DNA of 27,932 bases, taken from contig NZ_LGEG01000273.1 of the NCBI RefSeq assembly GCF_001280125.1, positions 1 to 27,932 of the forward strand. The letters run 5' to 3'. This document shows positions 1-7,701 of the stretch, in pieces. Under the pieces are notes generated by a model, which was given only the letters and a program-made list of their open reading frames with translations, searched no databases and had not been told where the DNA came from. Numbering within the stretch: the first letter of the stretch is position 1; each line of letters opens with the position of its first letter. The position numbers and the translations under genes were made by a program. This DNA is from Streptomyces sp. NRRL F-6492 (lineage in GTDB: Bacteria > Actinomycetota > Actinomycetes > Streptomycetales > Streptomycetaceae).

Positions 1-86
1 GGCGAATCCTCCGCCACGCCCGCTGCAGCCCAACCCGCCTCAGCGCGATCACCGCCGCGATCCTCACCCTGGAGAGGCAACGCTGA
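1..86 (+). pseudogene. C-terminal end of a transposase (partial, runs off the window edge)
   Basis: Reading from base 3, 27 codons end at a TGA at 84-86. The peptide RILRHARCSPTRLSAITAAI followed by LTLERQR resembles the conserved C-terminus of IS5-like (DDE_Tnp_4-type) transposases common in Streptomyces, where a Cys-Ser-Pro-x-Arg segment is followed by an Ile/Ala/Leu-rich helix ending in Glu-x-x-Arg. Only the tail is visible, so I cannot tell whether the copy outside the window is intact. No terminal inverted repeat was recognised just downstream. The assignment rests on a remembered family pattern over a short peptide. Confidence 0.5.
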
Positions 87-484
87 AAAGGCTCACTGAC
101 AGCGCCCCAACAATCGAAGTTTCAGGTCAAGACGCTTCGTACGTCCCGAACGCGCAGTCCGCACGCAGTCCGCAGAACACCCGATCGGGACCATCTCGAC
201 CCATCGCCAGCCATCAGCAAAAGGCCAGTTCAACAGCCCATAGGGAAGATCCCCGCAGGTCACCGACCCGGCCCATTACTAGGAGACGAAGAAGGCCTGA
301 TCTCCCTCCGGGCGACCCGACCCGCACTTTCGCGGGCGCGCCGCCCGGCCGACCGCACCCGGTCCGCAGGCCGCCGAGTACGGCGTCCATCGCGGGCCGG
401 GTGCGGTCGTCTTCAGCGGGCCGCGGACGCCGTCGCGTACCGACGGCCTGACGGGCCGCGTCGACAGGTGAGACGATCCGCGAC
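87..484. other. Gene-free stretch with a long inverted repeat
   Basis: No convincing gene is visible. The most notable structure is a perfect 13-bp inverted repeat, CGACCGCACCCGG at 350-362 and its complement at 397-409, separated by 34 bp. It could form a long hairpin ahead of the membrane-protein gene. A short direct repeat of CGCAGTCCG lies near 150-175. The stretch directly follows the transposase remnant, so it may be the scar of an insertion. Confidence 0.4.
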
Positions 485-1063
485 GTGACCGGATGGGCGC
501 GCCGCGCCCCGCGCCGGGTGGCCGTGTCGACCTGCGGCATCGCGGCCGTCCTGCTCTTCGTCGGGGCTTCCGCCCATGTCGCCGACCTCCTCCGGCACGG
601 TCTGCGCCCGTACGTCTGGGCGCCGGGGTGGCTCAACCTCTACTGGTCGCCGCTGGCGCTGTTCGACGTGCTCGCCGCCGTGTTCCCGCTCCGGGGCGGG
701 CGCCGGGGGATCGACCTCGCCTGCGCCGTCATGGCGACCGACCTCGCCGCCAACTGGTACGCGGCCCACGGCCTCCAGCACAGCACCTTCGCCGCTCAGC
801 CCGGTCTCCGGCGCCCGGCCGCCTTCGCCGTGATCGTCCTGGGGCCGGTGACGCCGTCGTCGGTCCGGACGGCGGGAGCGCCTGCCGGCCGGGCATCGAC
901 GCGGTCGCGTTCCCCCGGGCAGCCGACCCGGCCGGCCAGCGGGGGGGCGAAGCCCCCGCCCTTCTCGGGGGTTTCGGGAGGCCGGTGGGAGGTCAGCCGG
1001 GGTGCCGGGCGGCCGTCCGGAGGTATTCGTGGATCAGGGGGTCGTCGAGGCGCGCGTCGCTGA
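485..1063 (+). CDS. Small putative membrane protein, C-terminus doubtful
   Basis: The start is the GTG at 485. The first ~115 residues look like a real membrane protein with four hydrophobic segments: about residues 13-35 (VSTCGIAAVLLFVGASAHVA region), 49-66 (NLYWSPLALFDVLAAVFPL), 75-92 (DLACAVMATDLAANWYA) and 110-122. After the last hydrophobic segment the sequence becomes a low-complexity Arg/Pro/Gly/Ser tail typical of a shifted frame in high-GC DNA. That tail also runs convergently into the 3' end of the next gene. I suspect a frameshift or lost stop near base 840, so the functional protein probably ended at about 120 residues. No known family was recognised and the function is unknown. 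Confidence 0.5.
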   Translation: MTGWARRAPRRVAVSTCGIAAVLLFVGASAHVADLLRHGLRPYVWAPGWLNLYWSPLALFDVLAAVFPLRGGRRGIDLACAVMATDLAANWYAAHGLQHSTFAAQPGLRRPAAFAVIVLGPVTPSSVRTAGAPAGRASTRSRSPGQPTRPASGGAKPPPFSGVSGGRWEVSRGAGRPSGGIRGSGGRRGARR

Positions 1064-1691
1064 CGCGGTCGCGCACGTCGGTGAGGAGCCAGGGCAGCAG
1101 CTCGGCGGAGGCTTCGTAATCGTCGTAGAAGCCCATGCGCAGGTCGGTGACGTCGACCTCGAACATCACGTCGTCGACCAGGTACGCCAACTGCTCGTCG
1201 GCGGCCGGGGTGCGGGTCGCGGCCCAGGTGTCCAGCCAGGGGCGCATGCCGCCGGTGGTCACGGTGACGACGGCGAGGGTCTTCGTGACGGGCACGGGGC
1301 TGGAGGGCGTACGCAGCGTGCTCTCCCACCAGGCGGACCAGACATCCCGCAGGGCCTCCACCAGGGGTGCGTCCCAGGTGGTCCAGTCCGCCTGGACCAG
1401 GCGCGAGGCGACGAGCTCCTCGTCGACGTGGAGCTGGCCGGTGACGAGCCGGCGGACGATGCGCGGGGTCAGGCGGCGGTAGAGACGGGGGAAGTCGCCC
1501 CAGTGGTCCGGGACCTCCGCGGCGACCGACGTCACCAGGTCGTCGTCCACGAGGTCCAGCGGCCCGGAAAGCAGCGCGAAGTCCCGATCGCCGTAGCAGT
1601 AGGTGCATCCCGTGACGGGGAAGGGCTCTTCCTGGGCGAAGGCGCGATCCAATTTTTCGAGAGCCGTCGTGAGCTGCTCGGAACAAGACAT
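993..1691 (-). CDS. Uncharacterised protein, 232 aa
   Basis: The ATG start at 1691 has a weak AGG-containing ribosome site about 9 bases upstream. The protein is soluble, acidic and balanced in composition, with no signal peptide or membrane segment. It has a CTYCYGD segment near residues 29-35, a Trp-rich centre and a C-terminal half rich in Asp/Glu. I do not recognise the family. It appears to be a conserved actinobacterial hypothetical protein, judged by its coding-like composition, unlike the low-complexity opposite-strand frame. Its 3' end overlaps the doubtful tail of the convergent membrane-protein gene. Two Cys near the N-terminus could bind metal, but no full motif is present. Confidence 0.65.
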   Translation of the reverse strand: MSCSEQLTTALEKLDRAFAQEEPFPVTGCTYCYGDRDFALLSGPLDLVDDDLVTSVAAEVPDHWGDFPRLYRRLTPRIVRRLVTGQLHVDEELVASRLVQADWTTWDAPLVEALRDVWSAWWESTLRTPSSPVPVTKTLAVVTVTTGGMRPWLDTWAATRTPAADEQLAYLVDDVMFEVDVTDLRMGFYDDYEASAELLPWLLTDVRDRVSDARLDDPLIHEYLRTAARHPG

Positions 1692-1873
1692 GAAGACCTG
1701 CCGGGGGACTCCGTCCGGGTGCCCGGCGAAGAGCGCAGGCTATCAGGCCGTGCCCCGCCCGTCGCCGGTCCGGCGGTGCCGGAGGCATGTTCCTCGGCAC
1801 CGCGGCACCGGGCACGCCCCCGAGAGCCTCGACCTGCCCGTGGAGTGGACGGTTCCCGCCGAGTGGCGGGGGA

Positions 1874-2488
1874 TCAGCCGGGCAGGTCGAGGGCTCGGGC
1901 GAGGGCCCCGTGGAGCCGGGGCGCGTGAGTGGGCAGGTGGGTGGTCGTCCAGGTGGCGGCCGGGTGGAGGAAGGCCCTCAGGTCGTGTTCCGCGGTGGCG
2001 AGGAGACGGCGCAGGTCGGTGAGGGGGAGGTCGATCACCGGGCCGTCCTCGCGGTCCGCGTCGGCGGTGAGGCGGACCCGGTCGCCGATCCGTTCGGCCA
2101 CCGGGGAGGGGTCGTGGCCGAAGGAGGCCGGGCCGTCGCCGTCGACGGTCGCCGACCGGTCGCCGCGTTCTTCCAGGCCGTTGCGGCAGCCCGGTGACAG
2201 GACGACGCCGGTCGCCGTGTCGGTCACCCGGAGGCCACCGGGGACGAAGAGGTCGTCCAGGGCGAGCAGGCCGTGGAGTAAGGGCCCCGGCGGGTCCGAC
2301 GGCCTTCGTGGCCCGTCCTCCGCCTCGACGTCGTCGGCCTTCGCGATGCTCATGACGGCGGTGCCGACCCCGGCCGGCGTCAGATCGCCGTTCAGGGGCA
2401 CGAGGCCGTACGGGGCGAGGGCCGCCACCGGCCACAGGTCGAAGCCCGCGGTGGAGCGGATCTCCAGGACCGGGTGCAGGGTGATCAT
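1874..2488 (-). CDS. Uncharacterised protein, 204 aa
   Basis: The chosen start is the ATG at 2488, giving a protein beginning MITLHPVLEIRSTAGFDLWP. The frame stays open upstream as far as 3613, but that part is a low-complexity Arg/Pro shadow of the LysR gene. The protein has no signal peptide or transmembrane segment. A repeated Asp-Arg/Asp-Gly-rich centre and a His-rich C-terminal part (THLPTHAPRLHG) are visible. I do not recognise the family. A CACACT hexamer lies 6 bases before the ATG, a weak version of the leaderless promoter pattern seen at several genes here. It lies downstream of, and in the same direction as, the LysR gene, with a 98-bp gap. Confidence 0.6.
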   Translation of the reverse strand: MITLHPVLEIRSTAGFDLWPVAALAPYGLVPLNGDLTPAGVGTAVMSIAKADDVEAEDGPRRPSDPPGPLLHGLLALDDLFVPGGLRVTDTATGVVLSPGCRNGLEERGDRSATVDGDGPASFGHDPSPVAERIGDRVRLTADADREDGPVIDLPLTDLRRLLATAEHDLRAFLHPAATWTTTHLPTHAPRLHGALARALDLPG

Positions 2489-2550
2489 CCGGAGAGTGTG
2501 CGTCGGCGCACGGCGGTCGGGCCGGGGATTTCCGGGGCGCGGCCGCGTCC

Positions 2551-2618
2551 GTTCACACCGGCGCCAGGCACGGTCCCACCGACAGTTCACACCGGCGTCA
2601 GGCACGGTCCCACCGACA
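2551..2618. repeat. 34-bp tandem duplication at the 3' end of the LysR gene
   Basis: Two adjacent copies (2551-2584 and 2585-2618) start GTTCACACCGGCG and end CGGTCCCACCGACA. They differ at only one base (C at 2564, T at 2598). The second copy encodes the last codons and stop of the LysR regulator on the minus strand. The first copy lies just beyond the stop, so it duplicates coding sequence without extending the protein. Confidence 0.85.
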
Positions 2619-3555
2619 GGCCCGCCGCCGCCCCCTGCCCCCGTAACCACTCGCGGTACGGGGCCGCGCGCAGGGCCGCCTCGCGGTAGGCGGCGGCGAG
2701 TTCCGCGTACAGGACGTCCAGGGGGGCGCCGGGGCGCGCGTAGAGGAGGAGGCGGACGGCCAGGGGGTCGCCGCGCAGGGGGCGGACGGCCATGTCCTCG
2801 CGCGGGCCCGAGGTCGGCTGGCAGGGGGCGACGGCCTCGCCGAGGACGATGAGCGAGGCGGCCGTGTGGTAGTCGCCGTGCAGCAGCGGCGGGTCGATGC
2901 CGGCGGCGTGCAGGACCCGGCGCAGGCCGTCCCATTCGCCGTCGATGGTCGGGTCGACCATCCAGTGGTCGTCGGCGAGGTCGGTGAGGTCCACGACGGG
3001 CCGGGCGGCGGCCGGGTGGTCGCGGGCCATGGAGACGAACTGCGGTTCGCGGGCGACCAGGACCCGTCCCGTGAGCCCCTCGGGGACCTGTAGGGGGCAG
3101 CCCTCCACCTCGTGCACGAAGGCCACGTCGAGCTGGCCCGCGGCGACCATGCGGAGCAGCGCGTGGGCGGATACGTCCACCCGCAGGCCGACCTCGGTGC
3201 CGGGCAGTCGCTGGCGGAGGCGGCGCAGCCAGCCGGGGAGCGCCCGGCTGGCGGTGGAGCCGACGCGGAGTCCGGAGCCGCCGGTGCGGGCGGCCGCGGC
3301 CCGGGTCTCGGTGACGAGCGCGGCCATGTCCGCGACCAGGGGGCGGGCCCGGCTGAGCAGCGAGCGGCCGAGCGGGGTGGGGCGGCAGCCGGTGCGGCCG
3401 CGCGAGAAGAGCTCGGCGCCCAGGGAGTTCTCGATCCGGCGCAGCTGGGTGGTCAACGAGGGCTGGCTCATGCCCAGTTGACGTGCCGCCTTGTGCAGGC
3501 TGCCCGCGTCCGCGATGGCGCAGAGCGCGCGCAGATGTCTCACCTCCAGCTCCAT
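2587..3555 (-). CDS. snpR: LysR-family regulator, divergent from the snapalysin gene
   Basis: A LysR-type transcriptional regulator of 322 aa from ATG 3555. The N-terminal winged helix-turn-helix covers about residues 3-62 (LRALCAIADAGSLHKAARQL, then GMSQPSLTTQLRRIENSLGA), and the remainder is a substrate-binding-like effector domain. An upstream in-frame ATG would add 18 residues, but MELEVRHLRAL is the normal LysR start. A TACCCT hexamer ends 6 bases before this ATG, suggesting a leaderless mRNA. In Streptomyces, a LysR gene divergent from a small neutral protease gene activates that protease (SnpR/MprR type), so the likely target is the adjacent snpA. The symbol rests on this arrangement. 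The 3' end carries the tandem duplication described at 2551-2618. Confidence 0.85.
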   Translation of the reverse strand: MELEVRHLRALCAIADAGSLHKAARQLGMSQPSLTTQLRRIENSLGAELFSRGRTGCRPTPLGRSLLSRARPLVADMAALVTETRAAAARTGGSGLRVGSTASRALPGWLRRLRQRLPGTEVGLRVDVSAHALLRMVAAGQLDVAFVHEVEGCPLQVPEGLTGRVLVAREPQFVSMARDHPAAARPVVDLTDLADDHWMVDPTIDGEWDGLRRVLHAAGIDPPLLHGDYHTAASLIVLGEAVAPCQPTSGPREDMAVRPLRGDPLAVRLLLYARPGAPLDVLYAELAAAYREAALRAAPYREWLRGQGAAAGLSVGPCLTPV

Positions 3556-3608
3556 GCCCCGAGGGTAGGGCGGCTCCCTGAGTCGCACCAGATACCCGGA
3601 ACCCCTCA

Positions 3609-3653
3609 ATCACCTTTCATTCCAAGGTCGTTGACGGAGGGAAGGAAGGTGAT
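3609..3653. promoter_or_regulatory. Inverted repeat, probable LysR operator between snpR and snpA
   Basis: ATCACCTT at 3609-3616 and AAGGTGAT at 3646-3653 form a perfect 8-bp inverted repeat. Similarity extends inward (TTTCATTCC against GGAAGGAA). It sits in the 185-bp divergent intergenic region, 54-98 bp upstream of the LysR start and 88-132 bp upstream of snpA, where an activator of this family would bind. A TTGACA is present at 3673-3678, but no convincing -10 follows it at the usual spacing. Confidence 0.5.
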
Positions 3654-3740
3654 GCGGTGGGGCTATCGGCGGTTGACATCATCCCCGCGCGTCCCGGCTC
3701 CCCCCAGACTCTCCCCAACCCCACACAGGAGGAGCCCCCC

Positions 3741-4394
3741 ATGCTTCGTTCCAAGGTCCTCACCTCCGCGCTGACCGCCGCCCTCGGCGTCGGTCTCGCC
3801 GCCTCCCTCGGTGCGTCGCCCGCCGCCGCCGCGCCCGACGACCGGGCCGTGTCCCCCGCCAACGCCAAGGTGGCGTACGCCGGTTCGGTCGAGGAGGCCA
3901 AGGCCAACCAGGCCTTCTTCGACGCCGTCGTGAAGTCGGTGGCGAAGAAGCGGGCCGCCGCTCCCGGCGCGGCCGCCGTCACCGTCGTCTACAACGCCGC
4001 CAACGCGCCGAGCTTCCGCACCCAGATCGCCCGCTCGACCCAGATATGGAACAGCTCGGTGGTGAACGTCCGGCTCGTCGAGGGCAGCAACCCCGACTTC
4101 CGCTACTACGAGGGCAACGACTCCCGCGGCTCGTACGCCAGCACCGACGGCCACGGCGGCGGCTACATCTTCCTCGACTACCGGCAGAACCAGCAGTACG
4201 ACTCGACCCGGGTGACCGCCCACGAGACCGGGCACGTCCTCGGCCTCCCGGACCGCTACAGCGGTCCGTGCAGCGAGCTGATGTCGGGCGGCGGCCCCGG
4301 CACGTCCTGCCGGAACGCCCAGCCGAACGCGCAGGAGCGGGCGCGCGTCGACCAGTTGTGGCGCTACGGCCTCGCCTCGGCCTTCAAGGGCTGA
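3741..4394 (+). CDS. snpA: Snapalysin, secreted small neutral metalloprotease (peptidase M7)
   Basis: Extracellular zinc protease precursor of 217 aa. The start at 3741 is fixed by an AGGAGGA ribosome site at 3727-3733. Residues 1-31 form a Sec signal peptide (basic N-terminus, hydrophobic core, ASPAAAA before the cleavage site). A propeptide follows to roughly residue 78, and the catalytic domain begins near AVTVVYNAA. The zinc motif [11 protein letters not shown] is complete: H161, E162, H165 and D171, with the third ligand being Asp as in the M7 family. C177 and C190 probably form the family disulfide, and the Met of SELMSGG probably makes the Met-turn. Length and architecture fit snapalysins well. 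Expression is probably activated by the divergent LysR protein. Confidence 0.93.
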   Translation: MLRSKVLTSALTAALGVGLAASLGASPAAAAPDDRAVSPANAKVAYAGSVEEAKANQAFFDAVVKSVAKKRAAAPGAAAVTVVYNAANAPSFRTQIARSTQIWNSSVVNVRLVEGSNPDFRYYEGNDSRGSYASTDGHGGGYIFLDYRQNQQYDSTRVTAHETGHVLGLPDRYSGPCSELMSGGGPGTSCRNAQPNAQERARVDQLWRYGLASAFKG

Positions 4395-4488
4395 CGCGCC
4401 AGGGGTACGAGCACGGCGGCGGCGTCCCTCCCCGGGCGCCGCCGTTCCCGTCGCTGTCCCCGTCGCCGTTCCCGGGGCTCGCGGCCCG

Positions 4489-4902
4489 TCAGGCCGGCTG
4501 GAGGAGCCGGCGGCCGAAGTCCGCGCCGGGCGGCAGCTGGCGCCGGACCCGGTCGAGGGCTCCCGCGAAGTCGCCCCCCGCGACGCACGCCTCGAAGGCG
4601 GCGCCGCCGTAGTGCAGCGCGAGGCTGAGGTCGGGACGCTCGCCGAGCGTCAGCAGACAGCTCAGCGTGGCCGGTTGGGAGACACCGTCCACGACGACGG
4701 GGAGCGGCAGGTCCCATTCCAGGACACAGCCGGTGAGGGCCTGTCCGTCCGCGGCGGCGAGTCCGGCGAAGCTCTCGCCCGCGTACTCGGTCCCCCTGAT
4801 CCGGACGGCCACATGGCGCCCGTCGGCCGTGATGACGATCGCTTCCGCGCCGCTGCGGTCCCGGTACCAGCCGGTCCAGACTTCCGTCGACTCCGATGAC
4901 AT
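4489..4902 (-). CDS. Uncharacterised small protein (DUF6304-like)
   Basis: A 137-aa soluble protein from ATG 4902. The N-terminus reads WTGWYRDRSGAEAIVITADG, followed by a RIRGTEYAGESFAGL segment, resembling what I remember as the DUF6304 family of Streptomyces. I cannot confirm this without a profile search. There is no signal peptide or membrane segment, and no catalytic motif is evident. A TACAGT hexamer ends 6 bases before the ATG with no purine-rich ribosome site, so a leaderless mRNA is likely. It is convergent with snpA, which lies 94 bp away. Confidence 0.7.
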   Translation of the reverse strand: MSSESTEVWTGWYRDRSGAEAIVITADGRHVAVRIRGTEYAGESFAGLAAADGQALTGCVLEWDLPLPVVVDGVSQPATLSCLLTLGERPDLSLALHYGGAAFEACVAGGDFAGALDRVRRQLPPGADFGRRLLQPA

Positions 4903-4944
4903 GCGCGGACTGTAGCGGTATGACCGGCTCCACCGCGCGTCCGG

Positions 4945-5238
4945 TCACCCCGGGGCCGGACTTCTCCCGGTCTCGGCGCCCTTGCCGGTCACGTGCGGTG
5001 TCGCGGCTTCCGCACCCCCGTGCCCCGCGCCCTTGTTACCCGTGGCGCCGTGACCCGCACCCTCGTGCTCCTCGGAGAGCCGGCATTCCGGGTCGCGGCA
5101 GGGCTGCACCGTCCATTCCGGCACCCAGGCCCCGAGGACCTTGTGCCGGGTGGCCAGCGTGGCGCGCGGTCCGCCGCAGGCCGGGCAGGGGTGCTCGGCG
5201 AGCGGGTCCCGCGACGTGCGAGACGCCTCGTCATCCAT
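4945..5238 (-). CDS. Small Cys-containing protein with CPAC motif
   Basis: A 97-aa protein from ATG 5238. The N-terminal half has CPACGG near residues 18-23 and CRDPEC near residues 47-52. These two pairs of Cys are spaced like a minimal zinc ribbon, with a Trp-containing segment between them. The C-terminal half is a Gly/His/Ala-rich disordered tail. TACCCT ends 6 bases before the ATG and overlaps a possible GGAG ribosome site, so it may be leaderless. No family name can be given with confidence; zinc binding is inferred from the four Cys. Confidence 0.6.
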   Translation of the reverse strand: MDDEASRTSRDPLAEHPCPACGGPRATLATRHKVLGAWVPEWTVQPCRDPECRLSEEHEGAGHGATGNKGAGHGGAEAATPHVTGKGAETGRSPAPG

Positions 5239-5286
5239 GTCTCCAGGGTAGGACGGCCCGCCCGAGCCCGCCTCCGTAGGCGGGCG

Positions 5287-5868
5287 CTACCGCTTCCTGG
5301 AGTACCGGCGGACGAGCACGCCGTTGTCGAAGGCCTGGACGTCGTCCAGTTCGAAGTCCCGGGGCTCGAAACCGGCGCCGAACATCGGCATGCCGGTGCC
5401 GTACACCTGCGGATAGGTCTTGATGATCAGTTCGTCGATCTCGTCGACGAGTTCACCGGCGACGGTGGAGCCGCCGCAGAGCCAGATGTCCAGCGGGCCT
5501 TCCTCGGCCTTGAGTTCGCGGACGCGGCCGACGAGGTCGTCGGGGATCAGCTCGACGTTCGGGTGGGGCGACTCGGCCAGGGAGCGGGTGGCGACGAGTT
5601 CGCGCAGGTGGTTGTAGGGGCTGGTGACGCCGATGTCCAGGGCGAGCCGGTACGACCCCATCCCCTGGATCACGGTGTCGAAGCGCTCGTTGGGGTTGTC
5701 GATGCCGAGGGCCTCCCGACCCTGGGTGGGGACCGTCTCCGGGTATGCGGCGTTCATCCACCGGAGGTACGCCTCGTCCACGTACTTGTACATGGAGGTG
5801 GCGTCGCCCTCGGGGTCGCCGATGAAGCCGTCGATGGTGCAGGCGATGTAGTAGGTGAGCTTGCGCAA
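5287..5868 (-). CDS. Dihydrofolate-reductase-fold (RibD C-terminal-like) protein
   Basis: The start is taken as TTG 5868, giving a 193-aa protein beginning with RKLTYYIACTIDGFIGDPEG after the initiator. An AGAGG ribosome site lies just upstream, and the longer frame from 5913 adds only a non-conserved Arg-rich extension. The N-terminal strand with the TIDGFIG signature and the GPLDIWLCGGSTVAGEL segment near residues 125-140 are typical of the RibD_C/DHFR-like family, which often contains NADPH-dependent reductases of unknown substrate. It is not a housekeeping folate enzyme. It is divergently arranged with a TetR gene and shares a palindrome-rich promoter region with it, so it is probably repressed by that TetR protein. 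The TTG start codon lies inside one of the TTGCGCAA palindromes. Confidence 0.85.
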   Translation of the reverse strand: MRKLTYYIACTIDGFIGDPEGDATSMYKYVDEAYLRWMNAAYPETVPTQGREALGIDNPNERFDTVIQGMGSYRLALDIGVTSPYNHLRELVATRSLAESPHPNVELIPDDLVGRVRELKAEEGPLDIWLCGGSTVAGELVDEIDELIIKTYPQVYGTGMPMFGAGFEPRDFELDDVQAFDNGVLVRRYSRKR

Positions 5869-5953
5869 ACCGGTCCTCTTCCTTCGGGGGCTCGGACATG
5901 GCCGCTTTCGCAACCACGACAGTTATAGTGCTTCACTTGTAGTGGTTGCGCAA
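5861..5953. promoter_or_regulatory. Operator region with two TTGCGCAA palindromes and a 9-bp inverted repeat
   Basis: TTGCGCAA occurs at 5861-5868 (overlapping the reductase TTG start) and at 5946-5953. A further 9-bp inverted repeat, CGCAACCAC at 5909-5917 and GTGGTTGCG at 5942-5950, surrounds the segment containing TTATAGTG and CACTTGTA. A minus-strand TATAAC at 5920-5925, a possible -10, lies between the arms. This is the layout expected for a TetR repressor controlling both divergent genes. Confidence 0.6.
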
Positions 5954-5998
5954 GCCCTATCGTCGATGCGCACACGCTCAGCACGGAGGGAGCCCCAC

Positions 5999-6574
5999 GT
6001 GGCGAGAAACCCGGAACGCCGTACGACCCTGCTCGACGCCGCGATCGAGGTACTGGCGGACGAAGGCGCCCGCGGTCTGACCTTCCGGGCGGTCGACACC
6101 CGGGCCGGAGTCCCCACGGGCACCTCGTCCAACTACTTCAGCGACCGGGACCTGCTGCTCTCCCAGGTCGCCGACCGGATCTTCGTCCGGCTGACCCCGG
6201 CCCCCGACTCCGTCGACACCGCCGTGCGGCCCGCGCCCAGCAGGGAGCTGGTGGTCGAGCTGATGCGCTGGCTCGCCCGGCGCATGGCAGCCGAACGCGC
6301 CTGCTACCTGGGGCTCTTCGAGCTGCGGCTGGAGGCCGTGCGCCGTCCCGAGCTGCGGAGCCGGCTCACCGGGGTGCTCCGCTCCGACCTCGACGAGAAC
6401 ATCCGGCTGCACCTCGACTCCGGCATGCCCGGGGACGCGGACACGGTCCGGCTGCTCTACTTCGCCCTCACCGGGCTGCTGCTCGACCACTTCACCGTCC
6501 CCGACCTGCACGGCGAGCGGAACCTGGACGCCCTGATCGAGACCGTGGTCACCCGCGTCGTCCCCGAGACGTGA
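5999..6574 (+). CDS. TetR-family repressor
   Basis: The start is the GTG at 5999, preceded by GGAGGG at 5986-5991, giving 191 aa. An in-frame ATG at 5966 lacks a ribosome site. The N-terminal helix-turn-helix is clear (RTTLLDAAIEVLADEGARGL, then TFRAVDTRAGVPTGTSSNYF). Residues from about 65 onward form the helical ligand domain, ending with a YFALTGLLLDHF segment. TGTSSNYFSDRDLLL is typical of the recognition helix end. It probably represses the divergent DHFR-fold gene and itself through the palindromes at 5861-5953. Its ligand cannot be read from the sequence. Confidence 0.9.
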   Translation: MARNPERRTTLLDAAIEVLADEGARGLTFRAVDTRAGVPTGTSSNYFSDRDLLLSQVADRIFVRLTPAPDSVDTAVRPAPSRELVVELMRWLARRMAAERACYLGLFELRLEAVRRPELRSRLTGVLRSDLDENIRLHLDSGMPGDADTVRLLYFALTGLLLDHFTVPDLHGERNLDALIETVVTRVVPET

Positions 6575-6598
6575 CCGCCCCGGGCGCCGGGACGGAAC

Positions 6599-7642
6599 TC
6601 AGCGCGTGCGCCGGGTGACGAACTCCGCCAGGGCGAGCAGGTCCCCCGCGGCCGCCGGGTCCGGAACCGCCTGTGCCAGGTACTCGACGGCGCGGCCCAT
6701 GCGCTCGGCCGCCTGGGCCTGCGCCCAGTCGCGCCCGCCGGCCCGCTCCACCGCGTCCGCCGCCGCCCGCACCCCCGCCGCGTCGAGGGCCGGCCTGGAG
6801 TACAGCTCGGCCAGCTCCTCCCCCGCCGGGGTCCCGGAGGTGAGCGCCGCCACCACCGGCAGCGACTTCTTGCGGGCGGCCAGGTCGGCCCCGGCCGGCT
6901 TGCCCGTGCGCTCCGGGTCCCCCCAGATGCCGATGAGGTCGTCGATCAGCTGGAAGGCGAGCCCCGCCTCCCGGCCGAAGGCGTCCATCGCCGCGACCTC
7001 CTCCTCGCCCGCGCCGGCGTAGAGCGCGCCGAGGGCGCAGGCGCAGCCGAGCAGCGCGCCGGTCTTGGCGGTGGCCATGGCCGCGCACTCGTCGAGGGAG
7101 ACCTCGCGCGGGCCGCGCCGCTCGAAGGCGCAGTCCGCCTGCTGTCCCGCGCAGAGCTCGATGACACAGGCGGCGAGGCGCGCGGAGGCGGCCGCCGAGG
7201 CGGGGTGCGGGTCCTCGGCGAGCAGCCGCAGGGCGAGCGCGCTCATCGCGTCGCCCGCGATCAGCGCGTCCGGGACGCCGAAGACCGTCCAGGCGGTGGG
7301 CCGGTGGCGCCGGGTCGGGTCCCCGTCGACGATGTCGTCGTGGAGCAGGGTGAAGTTGTGGGCGAGCTCCACCGCGGCCGCGGCCTTCACGGCCCGGGAC
7401 TCCTCGGCGCCGAGCGCGCGGGCGGCGGCGAGGACGAGGGCGGGCCGGATGGCCTTGCCCGCCTGCTCGGCGGCCGGGCTGCCGTCGGCGTGCTCCCAGC
7501 CGAAGTGGTACATCGCCACCCGCCGTATGGAACCGGGCAGGGTCTCGACGGTCGAGCGGAGCTGGGGCTGGACGGCCGTCCGCGTCCGGTTCAGGAGCCT
7601 GACGGCCCCCTGGCCGCCGGTGGCGGCATCCGCGCTGGTCAT
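6599..7642 (-). CDS. Polyprenyl diphosphate synthase, predicted Family 2 encapsulin cargo
   Basis: Class I trans-isoprenyl diphosphate synthase of 347 aa from ATG 7642. A GTG two codons earlier at 7648, nearer the AGGAAGAG ribosome site, is an equal alternative. It should condense isopentenyl diphosphate with an allylic diphosphate. The first Asp-rich motif is HDDIVDGDPTRR (D102, D103, D106). The second is FQLIDDLIGIWGD, where the usual DDxxD has a Gly in place of the last Asp. A GKAIRPALVLAAA segment at residues 62-74 supplies the substrate-binding Lys/Arg. The N-terminus before the catalytic domain is a short Ala/Gly/Ser-rich stretch, possibly the targeting peptide. The gene follows the encapsulin shell gene by 109 bp in the same direction, the arrangement known for Family 2B encapsulins with polyprenyl transferase cargo. 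Product chain length cannot be assigned from the sequence alone. Confidence 0.9.
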   Translation of the reverse strand: MTSADAATGGQGAVRLLNRTRTAVQPQLRSTVETLPGSIRRVAMYHFGWEHADGSPAAEQAGKAIRPALVLAAARALGAEESRAVKAAAAVELAHNFTLLHDDIVDGDPTRRHRPTAWTVFGVPDALIAGDAMSALALRLLAEDPHPASAAASARLAACVIELCAGQQADCAFERRGPREVSLDECAAMATAKTGALLGCACALGALYAGAGEEEVAAMDAFGREAGLAFQLIDDLIGIWGDPERTGKPAGADLAARKKSLPVVAALTSGTPAGEELAELYSRPALDAAGVRAAADAVERAGGRDWAQAQAAERMGRAVEYLAQAVPDPAAAGDLLALAEFVTRRTR

Positions 7643-7701
7643 GGTCACGGTCTCTTCCTTCGCGTCCTGCACGGCGGTCGTCCGCCGCGACGGGCCGGGA
7701 G

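Noticed and set aside
2489..3613. Upstream extension of the 1874-2488 gene frame
   Set aside because: The extension is a shadow of the LysR gene on the same strand in another frame; it is low-complexity Arg/Pro/His sequence.
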